A stretch of 55,903 bases of DNA from Pseudomonadota bacterium (GTDB lineage: Bacteria > Pseudomonadota > Gammaproteobacteria > Acidiferrobacterales > Acidiferrobacteraceae), in NCBI GenBank assembly GCA_021794595.1, contig JAJYQN010000099.1, forward strand, positions 1 through 55,903, written 5' to 3'. The number at the start of each line of letters is the position of its first letter. The stretch's first letter is position 1. Shown in pieces: positions 42,451-50,329 of this stretch. A program made the translations under genes and the position numbers. The notes beneath the pieces were generated by a model. That model did not search any database. It saw only the letters and a program-made list of their open reading frames with translations, and was not told the origin of the DNA.

Positions 42451-42716
42451 ACCACGCAGAAAGACACGCCGTTCTGCACGGCGCTCGTGACGGGTCTCAA
42501 GAAAAACTCATTACGCCTATGCTCGTACCGTTTTCCAGTACGTTTCCTATATCCTTATCCTTTTCGCCCGCTTCTTAGGGGCTCATCAGTGGGTTTTTGC
42601 CCATTCTGAAAACGACAAATGGCCGAGCATTCGAGTTTTATGGCGCGGTTTTGGAAATAAGGACTAACACAGCCTCGGACCGCTATTCGTTCACCCGGCT
42701 GGCTTCTCTTGTCCCC

Positions 42717-43352
42717 TCAATACACCCGCATCTTCATCACCACAACTCCCACAATCACCATATCCGGGGTAACTGGGATAAGAGAATAGCGTTGATTCGC
42801 CGGTTTGAGGTATTTCTGGTCGTTGACCTCAACGATCAGCTGTTTAAACGTAGGCTCCGCTGAAGGCTTACCGATCACGATCACGTAATCCCCGCCCTTG
42901 GGTTCGCGATCGGGATCCACAGTGATGGCATCCCCTTCGCGAAAAACTGGCTCCATGGAGTCGTCGCACACATGGAGCGCGAACGTGCGCGGGCCGAACG
43001 TGCCCACTATAGCGACCCGATCCCCCGGGCCGCTCGAGTGAGGCGCGCCAGCCATCTCGTGCCAATCTCTTACCTGGGCCCAAGTGAGGAGGGGGATTAA
43101 GGACGCTGTGGGTTCTGCTCCCTTATCCATATCTTGGGTACGGTGTTTTGATCCCCTACCGGTAACCAGCCAGTCTGGAGAAACGTTGAGTGTTTTGGCA
43201 GCTGCCAGGAGATGGTCAGCTTTGAGTTCTTTTATGCTGCCATTCTCCCATTGACTCACAGCAGATTTCGTTACCCTGGCTCGTTTTGCAAGCTCCGGTT
43301 GCGAAATACGCAGATCTTCTCGCGCTTCTTTGATTCGTTGGCCGCAGGACAT
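42717..43352 (-). CDS. CI/LexA-type repressor with S24 peptidase domain
   Basis: A 211-residue phage-type repressor. An N-terminal Xre HTH (ISQPELAKRARVTKSAVSQWENG, about 17-39) precedes an S24 domain with the nucleophile in CDDSMEPVFREGD (Ser132) and the general base in TFKQLIV (Lys170). An Ala101-Gly102 pair lies before the peptidase domain as a candidate cleavage site. Such repressors self-cleave when RecA is activated by DNA damage. It faces the cro-like gene at 43416 across a 63-base operator region, so it probably keeps replication and transfer genes silent until SOS induction. 42451-42716 upstream of its end holds no gene I can support. Confidence 0.9.
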   Translation of the reverse strand: MSCGQRIKEAREDLRISQPELAKRARVTKSAVSQWENGSIKELKADHLLAAAKTLNVSPDWLVTGRGSKHRTQDMDKGAEPTASLIPLLTWAQVRDWHEMAGAPHSSGPGDRVAIVGTFGPRTFALHVCDDSMEPVFREGDAITVDPDREPKGGDYVIVIGKPSAEPTFKQLIVEVNDQKYLKPANQRYSLIPVTPDMVIVGVVVMKMRVY

Positions 43353-43415
43353 GTGTTAAGCGTACTTATCGATTGGTGCAGTGCGCTTGACTGTAAGTGT
43401 GCTGTACTCCTTTCC
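43353..43415. promoter_or_regulatory. Divergent operator region between repressor and cro-like gene
   Basis: The 63 bases between the divergent starts contain two related half-palindromes, TTAAGCGTACTTATC (43366-43380) and CTTGACTGTAAGTGT (43386-43400). Each has AAG/CTT- or ACT/AGT-type arms about 4 bases apart. This is where CI- and Cro-type proteins would compete. Confidence 0.5.
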
Positions 43416-43640
43416 ATGCGTAAGTCCGAAGCAGTCAGCATCTTTGGCAGAACTCAGAGTGACCTCGCACGGGCTCTAGGGATTTCCAAGTCCGCGGTGA
43501 GTCAATGGCCAGACGAGCTTGATCAAGAAAAAACGGATCGTGTGCTTGGTGCGGCTTTGCGTCTCGGTGTTGCTATGCCAGCCGCTTTTATCGGTCTTGA
43601 CGCCCCACTGCGGTGTAGCAATGAGACGGACCATGAATGA
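43416..43640 (+). CDS. Cro-like HTH regulator
   Basis: A 74-residue protein with a DicB/Cro-type helix-turn-helix: FGRTQSDLARALGISKSAVSQW, followed by a DELDQEKTDRVLGAALRLG dimerisation-type helix. It is the first rightward gene opposite the CI/LexA-type repressor, the classic place of Cro. It likely locks the switch in the active state by blocking repressor synthesis. It overlaps the next gene by 8 bases. Confidence 0.8.
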   Translation: MRKSEAVSIFGRTQSDLARALGISKSAVSQWPDELDQEKTDRVLGAALRLGVAMPAAFIGLDAPLRCSNETDHE

Positions 43641-43818
43641 CACCAATGCAGAAAGGCTCGGGTTAAACCCAGGGTTTCTCCGCCAGATGGCAAAAGGTCG
43701 GCGGAACCCGTTGCCAGAAACGGTAATGGCTATTGAGTGCGCTACCGAGGGCGTCGTAACCCGTGAGGAACTACGGCTCGATATGTTTTTGGCGCCACGC
43801 AGGCAATCGCGACCATGA
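43633..43818 (+). CDS. Small YdaS-like HTH protein
   Basis: A 61-residue protein. The run LNPGFLRQMAKGRRNPLPET, then MAIECATEGVVTREELRLDM, matches the second half of YdaS/Cro-like HTH proteins, whose members end in a VSREELRPD-type motif. It starts inside the end of the cro-like gene. It may be a second regulator of the early operon or a toxin-antitoxin-type partner. It is followed by a strong terminator, so it closes a short two-gene immediate-early unit. Confidence 0.6.
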   Translation: MNDTNAERLGLNPGFLRQMAKGRRNPLPETVMAIECATEGVVTREELRLDMFLAPRRQSRP

Positions 43819-43846
43819 CTAACCATCGCACTCCCATGGTGGGCAT

Positions 43847-43873
43847 GCCCTCGCAAGGACGCGGGGGCTTTTT
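43847..43873 (+). terminator. Rho-independent terminator
   Basis: GCCCTCGC (43847-43854) pairs with GCGGGGGC (43861-43868) around a 6-base loop, with one G-T pair, and is followed by TTTTT. It ends the cro/ydaS-like unit, so the next genes (from 44105) need their own promoter or antitermination. No other element is visible in 43874-44104 apart from a good ribosome binding site at 44094. Confidence 0.8.
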
Positions 43874-44104
43874 ATGCATCGCGCATGATCCCATAGGCCT
43901 CGGAAAACAGCCTGTCAGGTAATCGAGGAGCGACTTTCTGGAGCGGGTTACGTGGGAGGGTAGGGCTGATGTGGCGTTATGACGAGCGGGCGGAAACGAG
44001 TAAACGACAGCCCAGTGTCCGGAATCTTGCCGGAATGGGCCACCCGACGAAATCTGGCCAAGGGTGGACAGGGGGAGGGGTGACGTGTTGAGACAGGAGG
44101 GGCT

Positions 44105-44428
44105 ATGCGAAACCGACTGATGGGGGGCGATTTGGTCGAAAGTCCGATCCAGGGCCACGGCCCCGTCGTAGAGGAGAGGATCTCTCTGGAACCGAGCGCC
44201 ACTTCGGCCTCGGTCGATCTGGAAATCGCGAGTGACGATCGCGTCATTACTCTATCTCTCACGGCGCAAGATGCCCGTCAGCTCATTTTCTCGCTGCACC
44301 GAGCCGTTCATGACCATTACTGCGAACAGGCCCGTGCCGCACGGTGGCAGCGACAGCAGCACGCACAATGCGCTCAGAGAAAACGCCCTGACGTTTCCCA
44401 GCAGGGTGGCGGTGACGGCCATGGTTGA
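44105..44428 (+). CDS. Small protein, paralogue of the 44671 gene
   Basis: A 107-residue protein of unknown function. Residues 45-78, DDRVITLSLTAQDARQLIF and SLHRAVHDHYCEQARAAR, match residues of about 42-75 of the 78-residue protein at 44671 (SFLVFLSEPDASRLIF, QLHRALMDSHAERCQAVQ). The shared unit is a beta-strand, a turn, and a helix with an invariant LIF-x-LHRA. ACAGGAGG precedes the start. Its stop overlaps the start of the HTH gene by 8 bases. Confidence 0.6.
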   Translation: MRNRLMGGDLVESPIQGHGPVVEERISLEPSATSASVDLEIASDDRVITLSLTAQDARQLIFSLHRAVHDHYCEQARAARWQRQQHAQCAQRKRPDVSQQGGGDGHG

Positions 44429-44654
44429 CACCAATACCGAAGCGGTTGCGCGCGCGGTGGCCGTTCTGGGAAGCCAAGGGCGGCTTGCGCAGGCCTGTGG
44501 CGTGTCGCAGGCCGCGGTATGGAAATGGTTACAGGGTCAGCCACCCAAGGGCGAGCATGCCGTCGCGATCGAGGTCGCGACAGGAGGCCAGGTCAGCCGC
44601 GAGGCGATCCGGCCCGACCTGTTTGTGGGCGCGCTCGGCCTCGTTCGACGATAA
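44421..44654 (+). CDS. YdaS-like HTH regulator
   Basis: A 77-residue Cro/YdaS-family protein: VAVLGSQGRLAQACGVSQAA (HTH), VWKWLQGQPPKGEHAVAIEV, and the family end GGQVSREAIRPDLF. Such proteins regulate prophage early operons and some act as toxin-antitoxin partners. It is sandwiched between two paralogous small genes in an arrangement that looks like a tandem duplication of a regulator-plus-partner unit. Confidence 0.75.
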   Translation: MVDTNTEAVARAVAVLGSQGRLAQACGVSQAAVWKWLQGQPPKGEHAVAIEVATGGQVSREAIRPDLFVGALGLVRR

Positions 44655-44670
44655 AGGGGAAAGGGGGACT

Positions 44671-44907
44671 ATGGCGAATAAACCGTTAATTCCAGTAATT
44701 TTATGCGGATTACCGACCGCTGACCGGGAGCTGTCTGGCGAACTTAATGTGGGAAGCGACCCAGGGTGTGTACACATTGAAGTCCGCACCAAGGACGATT
44801 CATTTCTGGTGTTTTTAAGCGAGCCGGATGCCAGTCGGCTCATTTTTCAGCTGCACCGCGCCCTCATGGATAGCCACGCCGAACGATGCCAGGCGGTGCA
44901 ATCATGA
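44671..44907 (+). CDS. Small protein, paralogue of the 44105 gene
   Basis: A 78-residue protein with a beta-rich N-terminus (PLIPVILCGLPTADRELSG, HIEVRTKDDSFLVFLSEP) and the helix DASRLIFQLHRALMDSHAER shared with the gene at 44105. No known family is recognised. It begins after AAAGGGGGA and its stop overlaps the ATG of the DUF1376 gene (ATGA), tying it to the replication genes. Confidence 0.6.
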   Translation: MANKPLIPVILCGLPTADRELSGELNVGSDPGCVHIEVRTKDDSFLVFLSEPDASRLIFQLHRALMDSHAERCQAVQS

Positions 44908-45872
44908 ACTTCTTCAAATTCTATATTGGTGATTATCAGCGCGATACCGCGCACCTTTCCATTGCGGAGCATGGCGCCTACGCACTTATGCTCCAGCACT
45001 ACTACGCGACTGAAAAGCCGCTCCCCTCTGGCAGACTTTTACACCGCATGTTGCGCGCGCAAGACAAGTGCGAGCGTGACGCAATCGATGCGGTAGCGTC
45101 TCAGTTTTGGAAGGAAACCCCCGAGGGCCTGGTCAACGAGAGAGCGGATGCCGAAATCAGGAAGGCCAAGGCCCAAGCCGAGACGAATGCGCGTATATCC
45201 CGTGAACGAGAGGACAGACGAAAGGGGGTACGTGAACAGCACAAAAAGAGCACGATTCGTTCAACGGTTCGTGCTCTCGATGGATTGGGAGTTTCTCAAA
45301 AAATGGCGGAAAAAACGGAAAAAAAAGGAGAAATCCAGAGAAAAAGTGGTGAGAGCTCAGATCACAGTAACGCTTCTTTTATCCGTCTTGGTGACGATAC
45401 CCCTGTGACACAGCAACTTATTGATTTTCAACGAAACAGGGAACACGAATCGTACTCTGTTCGTGCAACGAACGACGCACGCACGGAACACAAACCGGAC
45501 ACGATTCATGGAACGATTGGTCAACCTAACCATAGCCATAGCCAGACTAAAGAAAAACCTAAAACCTCTCGTCGCGCTGACAACGCGCGACTGCCGATTC
45601 TCGATCCCCAAGTCGAGGGCCTCGATCTTGAGGCCTGGAGGCAGTTTGTGGAGTACCGCCGTGGTATTGGCAAGAGCATCAAACCGCCTTCCGTAAAAGC
45701 GGCGCAACGGCGCCTGGTACGGCTTGCCCAGGACGGGAGCTCCCAGACGGCCATCGTCGCGCAGTCGGTCGAGAACGGCTGGCAAGGCCTCTTCGCCTTG
45801 AAGCAGGAGGCCACACAGGGGGTACGTCCCCGCATGGACAACCGAACCTATGGGCCGGGAGGCAAGATATGA
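44904..45872 (+). CDS. DUF1376 (YdaU-like) phage replication protein
   Basis: A 322-residue protein. The first 95 residues are a classic DUF1376 domain: MNFFKFYIGDYQRDTAHLSI, EHGAYALMLQHYYATEKPLP, and SQFWKETPEGLVNERADAEI. This domain is found in prophage YdaU-type initiators next to DnaC-like loaders. A long charged linker with a lysine-rich KKWRKK-like patch follows, and the C-terminal 90 residues (DLEAWRQFVEYRRGIGKSIK) resemble a DNA-binding end of primosomal proteins. It probably recognises an origin in or near its own sequence. ATGA overlaps couple it on both sides. Confidence 0.8.
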   Translation: MNFFKFYIGDYQRDTAHLSIAEHGAYALMLQHYYATEKPLPSGRLLHRMLRAQDKCERDAIDAVASQFWKETPEGLVNERADAEIRKAKAQAETNARISREREDRRKGVREQHKKSTIRSTVRALDGLGVSQKMAEKTEKKGEIQRKSGESSDHSNASFIRLGDDTPVTQQLIDFQRNREHESYSVRATNDARTEHKPDTIHGTIGQPNHSHSQTKEKPKTSRRADNARLPILDPQVEGLDLEAWRQFVEYRRGIGKSIKPPSVKAAQRRLVRLAQDGSSQTAIVAQSVENGWQGLFALKQEATQGVRPRMDNRTYGPGGKI

Positions 45873-46681
45873 AAAACGATCACGTCCTGTGGGAGCCACC
45901 AATATCAGCGCCGCGCCCGCTATCTGTCCTGTTGCACAACCCGCCCCTTACTGAGCCGCGGATGTGCGGAGTCCATGGCGCCTACGTCGCCCAGTGTCAC
46001 TTCGGCACGTGTTGGTCGCGTTGTCCGACTTGTGCGGCCGCAGATCGCATCGATGAGCGCCAACGCGAGGTGCGAGCGGCGCAGTGTCACGTGGCTGAGG
46101 CGTGGCAGCGACGTCTCGGGCGCGCCGGGATCCCATTGCGTTTTCAGGATCGCACGCTCGATCGCTTCGTCGTAACCCATGTCGCACAAGAGAGGGCACT
46201 CTGTTTTGCGCGCGCCTACGTCGCACAGTTCGACCAGGTTCTGACTACGGGACGCAGCGCCATTTTTGTCGGGAAGCCGGGTACTGGGAAAACGCATCTG
46301 GCGGCGGGAATCGGACTGGCTCTTATGGCTCGTCATTACCATGTGCTCTTCCTTACGGTGCTGCGTGCCTTGCGTTTGGTGAAGGATACGTGGTCGCGCG
46401 GAAGTGAGTGGACTGAATCGGAGGTTGTCGCGCGCCTAGCGCGTCCCGACCTCTTAATTTTAGACGAGATCGGTATGCAGTTCGGTTCGCGAACGGAAGA
46501 AAACATTCTCTTCGATGTCCTGAACGAACGCTACGAATCTCGTCGCCCTACGCTTTTGATCTCCAACCTAGTGGTGGATGAGGTCCGTGATGTGATGGGG
46601 GAACGAATTTGGGATCGGCTCCGCGAGGATGGTGGGGACATCGTCACGTTCGATTGGGTCTCGTATAGGGGGAAATTATGA
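45869..46681 (+). CDS. DnaC-like AAA+ helicase loader
   Basis: A 270-residue protein. An N-terminal zinc-like cluster (MCGVHGAYVAQCHFGTCW and RCPTC) precedes the IstB/DnaC-type AAA+ domain with Walker A VGKPGTGKTHLAAG (134-147), Walker B PDLLILDEIGMQ and sensor segments RRPTLLISNLV and GERIWDRLRED. It loads the host DnaB helicase at the element origin together with the DUF1376 protein. ATGA overlaps at both ends show strict co-translation with its neighbours. Confidence 0.9.
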   Translation: MKNDHVLWEPPISAPRPLSVLLHNPPLTEPRMCGVHGAYVAQCHFGTCWSRCPTCAAADRIDERQREVRAAQCHVAEAWQRRLGRAGIPLRFQDRTLDRFVVTHVAQERALCFARAYVAQFDQVLTTGRSAIFVGKPGTGKTHLAAGIGLALMARHYHVLFLTVLRALRLVKDTWSRGSEWTESEVVARLARPDLLILDEIGMQFGSRTEENILFDVLNERYESRRPTLLISNLVVDEVRDVMGERIWDRLREDGGDIVTFDWVSYRGKL

Positions 46682-46863
46682 GTGAGCTCACACGGATTCG
46701 GGAAACTGAATCACGCGCGGTTCGCGCCGTGCGAAAGGCTATCCGTGCCAATGCCCACTGCGTGCCCGGTCTGCTCTTTCGGGACCGGGTGGTGGCCACC
46801 CAGCACGATGAATTGTCGCACAAGTACGATCAGGATCAACCACAGGAAGTGTATACGAGATGA
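46678..46863 (+). CDS. Small basic hypothetical protein (61 aa)
   Basis: A 61-residue protein, RETESRAVRAVRKAIRANAH, then a polar tail; no recognised domain. It is fixed in the operon by ATGA overlaps with the DnaC-like gene before it and the DotI gene after it, which supports it being real. It could be a small adaptor between replication and transfer functions. Confidence 0.5.
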   Translation: MSELTRIRETESRAVRAVRKAIRANAHCVPGLLFRDRVVATQHDELSHKYDQDQPQEVYTR

Positions 46864-47534
46864 GCGCATCCAGCCGCCCCCAGACGCCGGCGCATGTCGC
46901 CTCGGAGATTGCCCTCTCGGTGGACCACTATCGACGCGGCTACTATGCGGCACTCGCTTTAGCGTTGATCTTGGCGGGGGTGACGGTTGGATCGTTAATC
47001 CTGGCCTATATCGGCTGGTCGCGTCCAGTCGTGACTCGCTACTTTGCGACCTCCAACAACGGTCGCATCGTCACCTTGCGGCCGCTGACAACACCACTTC
47101 TGAGCCGTCTCGCTATCACGAGTTTCGCGACCGATGCCGCTACGCGGTTATATACCCTCGATTTCGCGCGTTGGCGTGCGGACATCGGCCGGACCCGCCA
47201 GGATTTTCTGCCACAGCCGTTTGCGGAATGGCGACAATCGATTCAGAAAACGCTATTGCCTTCGATCATTCAGGAACGGTTGATTGCCTCGGCGGCGCCC
47301 GCTGCGGCGCCCACCCTCCTGGGTCAGGGCGTTTTGGGCCAGGCGGGGTCGCTATCGGGTCGCTACGGCTGGTCAGTCCGGGTGCGACTCATTGTGAGTT
47401 ATCTCGGGGTGCAAGGCACGACGTCGCAGCACGTCACCGTGACGATGCTGATCGTGCGTGTGAACCCCGATACCTATCCGCATGGGGTAGCGATCGCACA
47501 TCTCACGATTACGCAATCAAAGGGGGAGGGGTAG
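46860..47534 (+). CDS. dotI: DotI/IcmL-like inner-membrane protein (IncI TraM)
   Basis: A 224-residue bitopic membrane protein of the DotI/IcmL/TraM family. It has a short cytoplasmic part, one membrane segment (AALALALILAGVTVGSLILAYI), and a periplasmic NTF2-like domain with the family features NNGRIVTLRPLTTPLLS and VTVTMLIVRVNPDTYPHGVAI. It forms inner-membrane rings of the type IVB channel. It is the first transfer gene of the right operon and is coupled directly to the replication genes upstream. Confidence 0.85.
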   Translation: MSASSRPQTPAHVASEIALSVDHYRRGYYAALALALILAGVTVGSLILAYIGWSRPVVTRYFATSNNGRIVTLRPLTTPLLSRLAITSFATDAATRLYTLDFARWRADIGRTRQDFLPQPFAEWRQSIQKTLLPSIIQERLIASAAPAAAPTLLGQGVLGQAGSLSGRYGWSVRVRLIVSYLGVQGTTSQHVTVTMLIVRVNPDTYPHGVAIAHLTITQSKGEG

Positions 47535-47536
47535 AT

Positions 47537-47803
47537 ATGTCGAATAGGGAATTCCTGTGTGGGGGAGCGCCATCGGCGGACGATGTCCATCGTGCGCGCG
47601 ATCTCTGGGTCCAGCTCGCAGATTGCGCCGGTGGCGAGGACACAGCGGAGATATTTGTGGAGCTGGTCGACACGGTGATCGCGGGACATCTGTCATCTCC
47701 CGAGATCGAGGTATTGGTGACCTTCGGTTATCTCCTGTCTTCCTATTCCCCGGACGTGGCCGGCACGCTGGCGTCGTTGCAGGCGTTGCGTCATGGTGGA
47801 TAA
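47537..47803 (+). CDS. Small hypothetical acidic protein (88 aa)
   Basis: An 88-residue helical acidic protein (ADDVHRARDLWVQLADCAGG, EIFVELVDTVIAGHLSSPEI) with no recognised family and no signal peptide. It starts 2 bases after the dotI stop, behind GGGGGAGGGG. In Dot/Icm loci small cytoplasmic chaperone-like proteins (IcmS/IcmW type) are acidic and helical; whether this is an analogue is only a guess. The longer frame that begins at 46682 is a shadow through dotI. Confidence 0.5.
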   Translation: MSNREFLCGGAPSADDVHRARDLWVQLADCAGGEDTAEIFVELVDTVIAGHLSSPEIEVLVTFGYLLSSYSPDVAGTLASLQALRHGG

Positions 47804-47897
47804 GGTCAGCATTGTCGGGACCGAAGACAGGGACGCTCCTAACAGGGCGGTGGAGGACACTCATGGCCTGTCTTGCGCAAGGGAGGCCTGCTTGTGA
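47793..47897 (+). CDS. Possible 34-codon leader ORF
   Basis: A short frame from ATG 47793 to TGA 47897 (MVDKVSIVGTEDRDAPNRAV at its start). It overlaps the previous stop by 11 bases and shares GTGA with the start of the next gene, so it may only serve to couple translation. No family is recognised and coding is uncertain. Confidence 0.25.
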   Translation: MVDKVSIVGTEDRDAPNRAVEDTHGLSCAREACL

Positions 47898-48172
47898 ACC
47901 GGCGCTCCGATTTTTGGTGTGGCCTCCCGCGCTTTGCCACCGAAGTGCGATTCCTCGTGTGGGCCTTGGGGCATGCAGCATACATTACATCCCTTGTCGT
48001 GGCGTTGTGGTTGATGCTTGTCGAAGGAGGTGTTCTGTTCAACGCGCTGCGGCACCCCCAGGACCCCATGCCGCACAAAGGGCTTCTGATAGGGGCGGCC
48101 GTGTATTTCTGTATGGGAAGCTTGATCTCGCTCTACCGCCGCATCGTGCGATTGGGGAAGCGGCCGTGGTGA
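47894..48172 (+). CDS. Small membrane protein with two TM segments
   Basis: A 92-residue protein with two predicted membrane helices (VWALGHAAYITSLVVALWLML and LLIGAAVYFCMGSLISLYR), the second ending in a positive cytoplasmic tail (RRIVRLGKRPW). GTG at 47894 follows GGAGG by 7 bases; TTG at 47873 is another option. Its stop overlaps the GTG of dotH. Small two-helix proteins are scattered in Dot/Icm loci, for example IcmV or IcmC types, and IncI TraP/TraQ. Exact identity unknown. Confidence 0.55.
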   Translation: MNRRSDFWCGLPRFATEVRFLVWALGHAAYITSLVVALWLMLVEGGVLFNALRHPQDPMPHKGLLIGAAVYFCMGSLISLYRRIVRLGKRPW

Positions 48173-49152
48173 GCGTCGGTAATGTCTCCGCGTGTCGTAA
48201 GTCCCTTACGTACCGTGTGGTTTTGATGGCGAGTCTGCTCATGTTGGTCATGACCTGTGCGCAGGCGCAATCGTCACCTACGCCACTCCCGGCCCAAACC
48301 GGTTCGGTGGGATCCTCCGAGTCCGGACTGCCGGATACGACATTTCGGCAGATATTGCTAGGACAGCTCCCCCTATCCCCTGGGCAGATTCAGGCCTTGA
48401 AGAAGCGCTGGCGCGCCAGCCAACATGCAGCGGTGGCCCCCGTGCGGCCTGTGCAGGATCGGTCATTGGTCGTGGCCGTGACTCCGGCCCCGGGGATGCG
48501 CGCGGTGCGGGTGAAGATTGCGCGGGGCTATGTCTCGGCCATCACGTTCGTAGACCAGGCCGGACACGCGTGGCCTGTCGCGGCGGCTTATTCACCGGAT
48601 CCCCGGGCCCTGCAGGTGTTGCCATCGCAGCCGGCCCCCAACACCATTTTGCTGAACATCCTCTCACGTAACCCCTTTGCCCGCGCCATCGGCTTTGATG
48701 TGATCTTAGCGGGCCTAGATATCCCGATCACCTTGATCGCCGAAAGTGGCCACCGGAGCGTGGACACCCTGACCGTCTTGCGCGTGGCGGGTCTTTCCCC
48801 GCAAGACCGCAAGGCCTTGTCGGGCGGCAGTCTCGCGGTGCCGACTACTGTGGGTTTTGGGTTAACCGCTTCACGCGCCCTCATGCGCACCTTGGCGGGG
48901 ATCGCGCCGCACGGCGCTCAGGCCGTGTTCCGTGGGTATCCGGGGGTCTTGGCTTGGCGCCAAAAGTCCCAACTCTTTATGCGCTTGGCGACGGGCATGC
49001 AACTGCTCTCACCCGCGTGGGCCTCGCGCGCCGCGGCGCATCACTACACCGCCTATGGGCTGCCGATGATCGATGACGTGCTCATCATGAATAACGGGCA
49101 CGTCGTGTCCCTGCGTGCGACTCGACCATCTGAGGAGCCTTCCCATGGGTGA
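48169..49152 (+). CDS. dotH: DotH/IcmK-like outer-membrane protein (IncI TraN)
   Basis: A 327-residue exported protein. It starts with GTG at 48169 (GTGA overlap) and a signal peptide (VVLMASLLMLVMTCAQAQ). The segments LPDTTFRQILLGQLPLSPGQ, VRVKIARGYVSAITFVDQAG and the late DDVLIMNNGHVVSLR are characteristic of DotH/IcmK. DotH, held by DotC and DotD, forms the outer-membrane part of the type IVB channel. Its partners are in the other operon on the minus strand, so both transcripts are needed for assembly. Stop and dotG start overlap by 8 bases. Confidence 0.85.
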   Translation: MSVGNVSACRKSLTYRVVLMASLLMLVMTCAQAQSSPTPLPAQTGSVGSSESGLPDTTFRQILLGQLPLSPGQIQALKKRWRASQHAAVAPVRPVQDRSLVVAVTPAPGMRAVRVKIARGYVSAITFVDQAGHAWPVAAAYSPDPRALQVLPSQPAPNTILLNILSRNPFARAIGFDVILAGLDIPITLIAESGHRSVDTLTVLRVAGLSPQDRKALSGGSLAVPTTVGFGLTASRALMRTLAGIAPHGAQAVFRGYPGVLAWRQKSQLFMRLATGMQLLSPAWASRAAAHHYTAYGLPMIDDVLIMNNGHVVSLRATRPSEEPSHG

Positions 49153-50329
49153 TACCACATCCGTCCCCCACAACGCACAGCCCGCGCCCCCCATACCGCG
49201 CGCGCCCTCCCCGGTGGAGCGCGTGCGGACCTCGACCGGCGTACGGGTGGCGCTCATCCTGACCGTGGTATTGATGGCGCTGGCGGTCGGCGTATTTGTC
49301 ATGGTGCATAAGAGTCACCCGCAGGCGACAAGCCCGCCGGTCGCCCCACCTCGGACCCGGGCGGGCCTCATCGGAGGCGCGGGTTACGGCAATCACTACT
49401 ATCGTCATAAAGCGCGCCAGTATGTCGATCGCCAAGAGAAAAAGGCGGCGGCGCAAGGGAAAATGATGGCGCCGCCGCCCACGAATCAATTCCATCGCAC
49501 GCATCATCATCCCAAAAAAGTGGTGCGCGCCGCCCAAGCGACACTCATTCGGGGGGAGAAGGGGCCCGCGACCCCCTCTCGCCCCCCGGCCCTGGGGGAA
49601 ATGCAGGATCTGATGGCCTCCTGGCGTCGCCCTGGGGTACCGATTGCGGTGATAGGGCTGTCGCCCCGCAAATCTGTGCGACGGCACACAGCGGGTACCA
49701 CGGGATTACCTGGCAGGTCTCAGGGCCTTTCCGTTGCGGCTTCTGTGAAGCCAATGCCTGCAGTATCTGCCGGAACGCCCGCCATACTCATTCCGGCCGG
49801 TCAGATCGATTACGCCATTACGATCCTGGCGGTCAATTCCAATGTCCCAGGGCCCGTGGAGTGCCGACTGACGTCCGGCCCCTTCCGCGGCGACAATATG
49901 CTGGGATCGTTTCAAGACGTGCATGAACGGCTCGTATTGGCGCTCCATCAGATCATTCTGGCGAACGGCCAATCAGAGGCCATTTCCGCGTTGGCCATCA
50001 GTCCAAAATCCGGACTGCCGGCGGTGCGGGGTACGGTGGATCACCACTATCTCGAGCGCTACGGACTCTTATTCGCAGGCGCCTATCTGCAGGGATATGG
50101 GCAGGCCTTCCAGCAGAATGGCAGCACCGCGGTGACTGGGAGTGGGCTCGCGATCACGACGAATAACACCGCGCAATACGCAAGCCGCGCCGCCTTGGGG
50201 TCCTTGGGTCAGACCCTGGCGCAGCAGTTTACGCAGGACGCCAATATTCCGGCCACCGTGTCGCTGCCGAGTGGTGCCGGCATGGGGGTTCTCTTCATGA
50301 AGCCCGTCACCGCACAGGGTGCGCCATGA
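49145..50329 (+). CDS. dotG: DotG/IcmE-like channel protein (IncI TraO)
   Basis: A 394-residue bitopic protein: a proline-rich cytoplasmic N-terminus, one membrane helix (ALILTVVLMALAVGVFVMV, about 35-53), a long Gly/Pro/Lys/His-rich periplasmic stalk, and a C-terminal TrbI/VirB10-like domain (PAILIPAGQIDYAITILAVN, PFRGDNMLGSF, GYGQAFQQ). DotG is the central cylinder of the type IVB channel. It lacks the long pentapeptide-like repeat region of Legionella DotG and is about as short as conjugative TraO proteins get. Confidence 0.85.
   Translation: MGDTTSVPHNAQPAPPIPRAPSPVERVRTSTGVRVALILTVVLMALAVGVFVMVHKSHPQATSPPVAPPRTRAGLIGGAGYGNHYYRHKARQYVDRQEKKAAAQGKMMAPPPTNQFHRTHHHPKKVVRAAQATLIRGEKGPATPSRPPALGEMQDLMASWRRPGVPIAVIGLSPRKSVRRHTAGTTGLPGRSQGLSVAASVKPMPAVSAGTPAILIPAGQIDYAITILAVNSNVPGPVECRLTSGPFRGDNMLGSFQDVHERLVLALHQIILANGQSEAISALAISPKSGLPAVRGTVDHHYLERYGLLFAGAYLQGYGQAFQQNGSTAVTGSGLAITTNNTAQYASRAALGSLGQTLAQQFTQDANIPATVSLPSGAGMGVLFMKPVTAQGAP

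Noticed and set aside
47557-48168. Long N-terminal extension of DotH
   Set aside because: It passes through the two small genes in another frame and would bury the signal peptide. GTG at 48169 overlaps the preceding stop and starts the signal sequence correctly.
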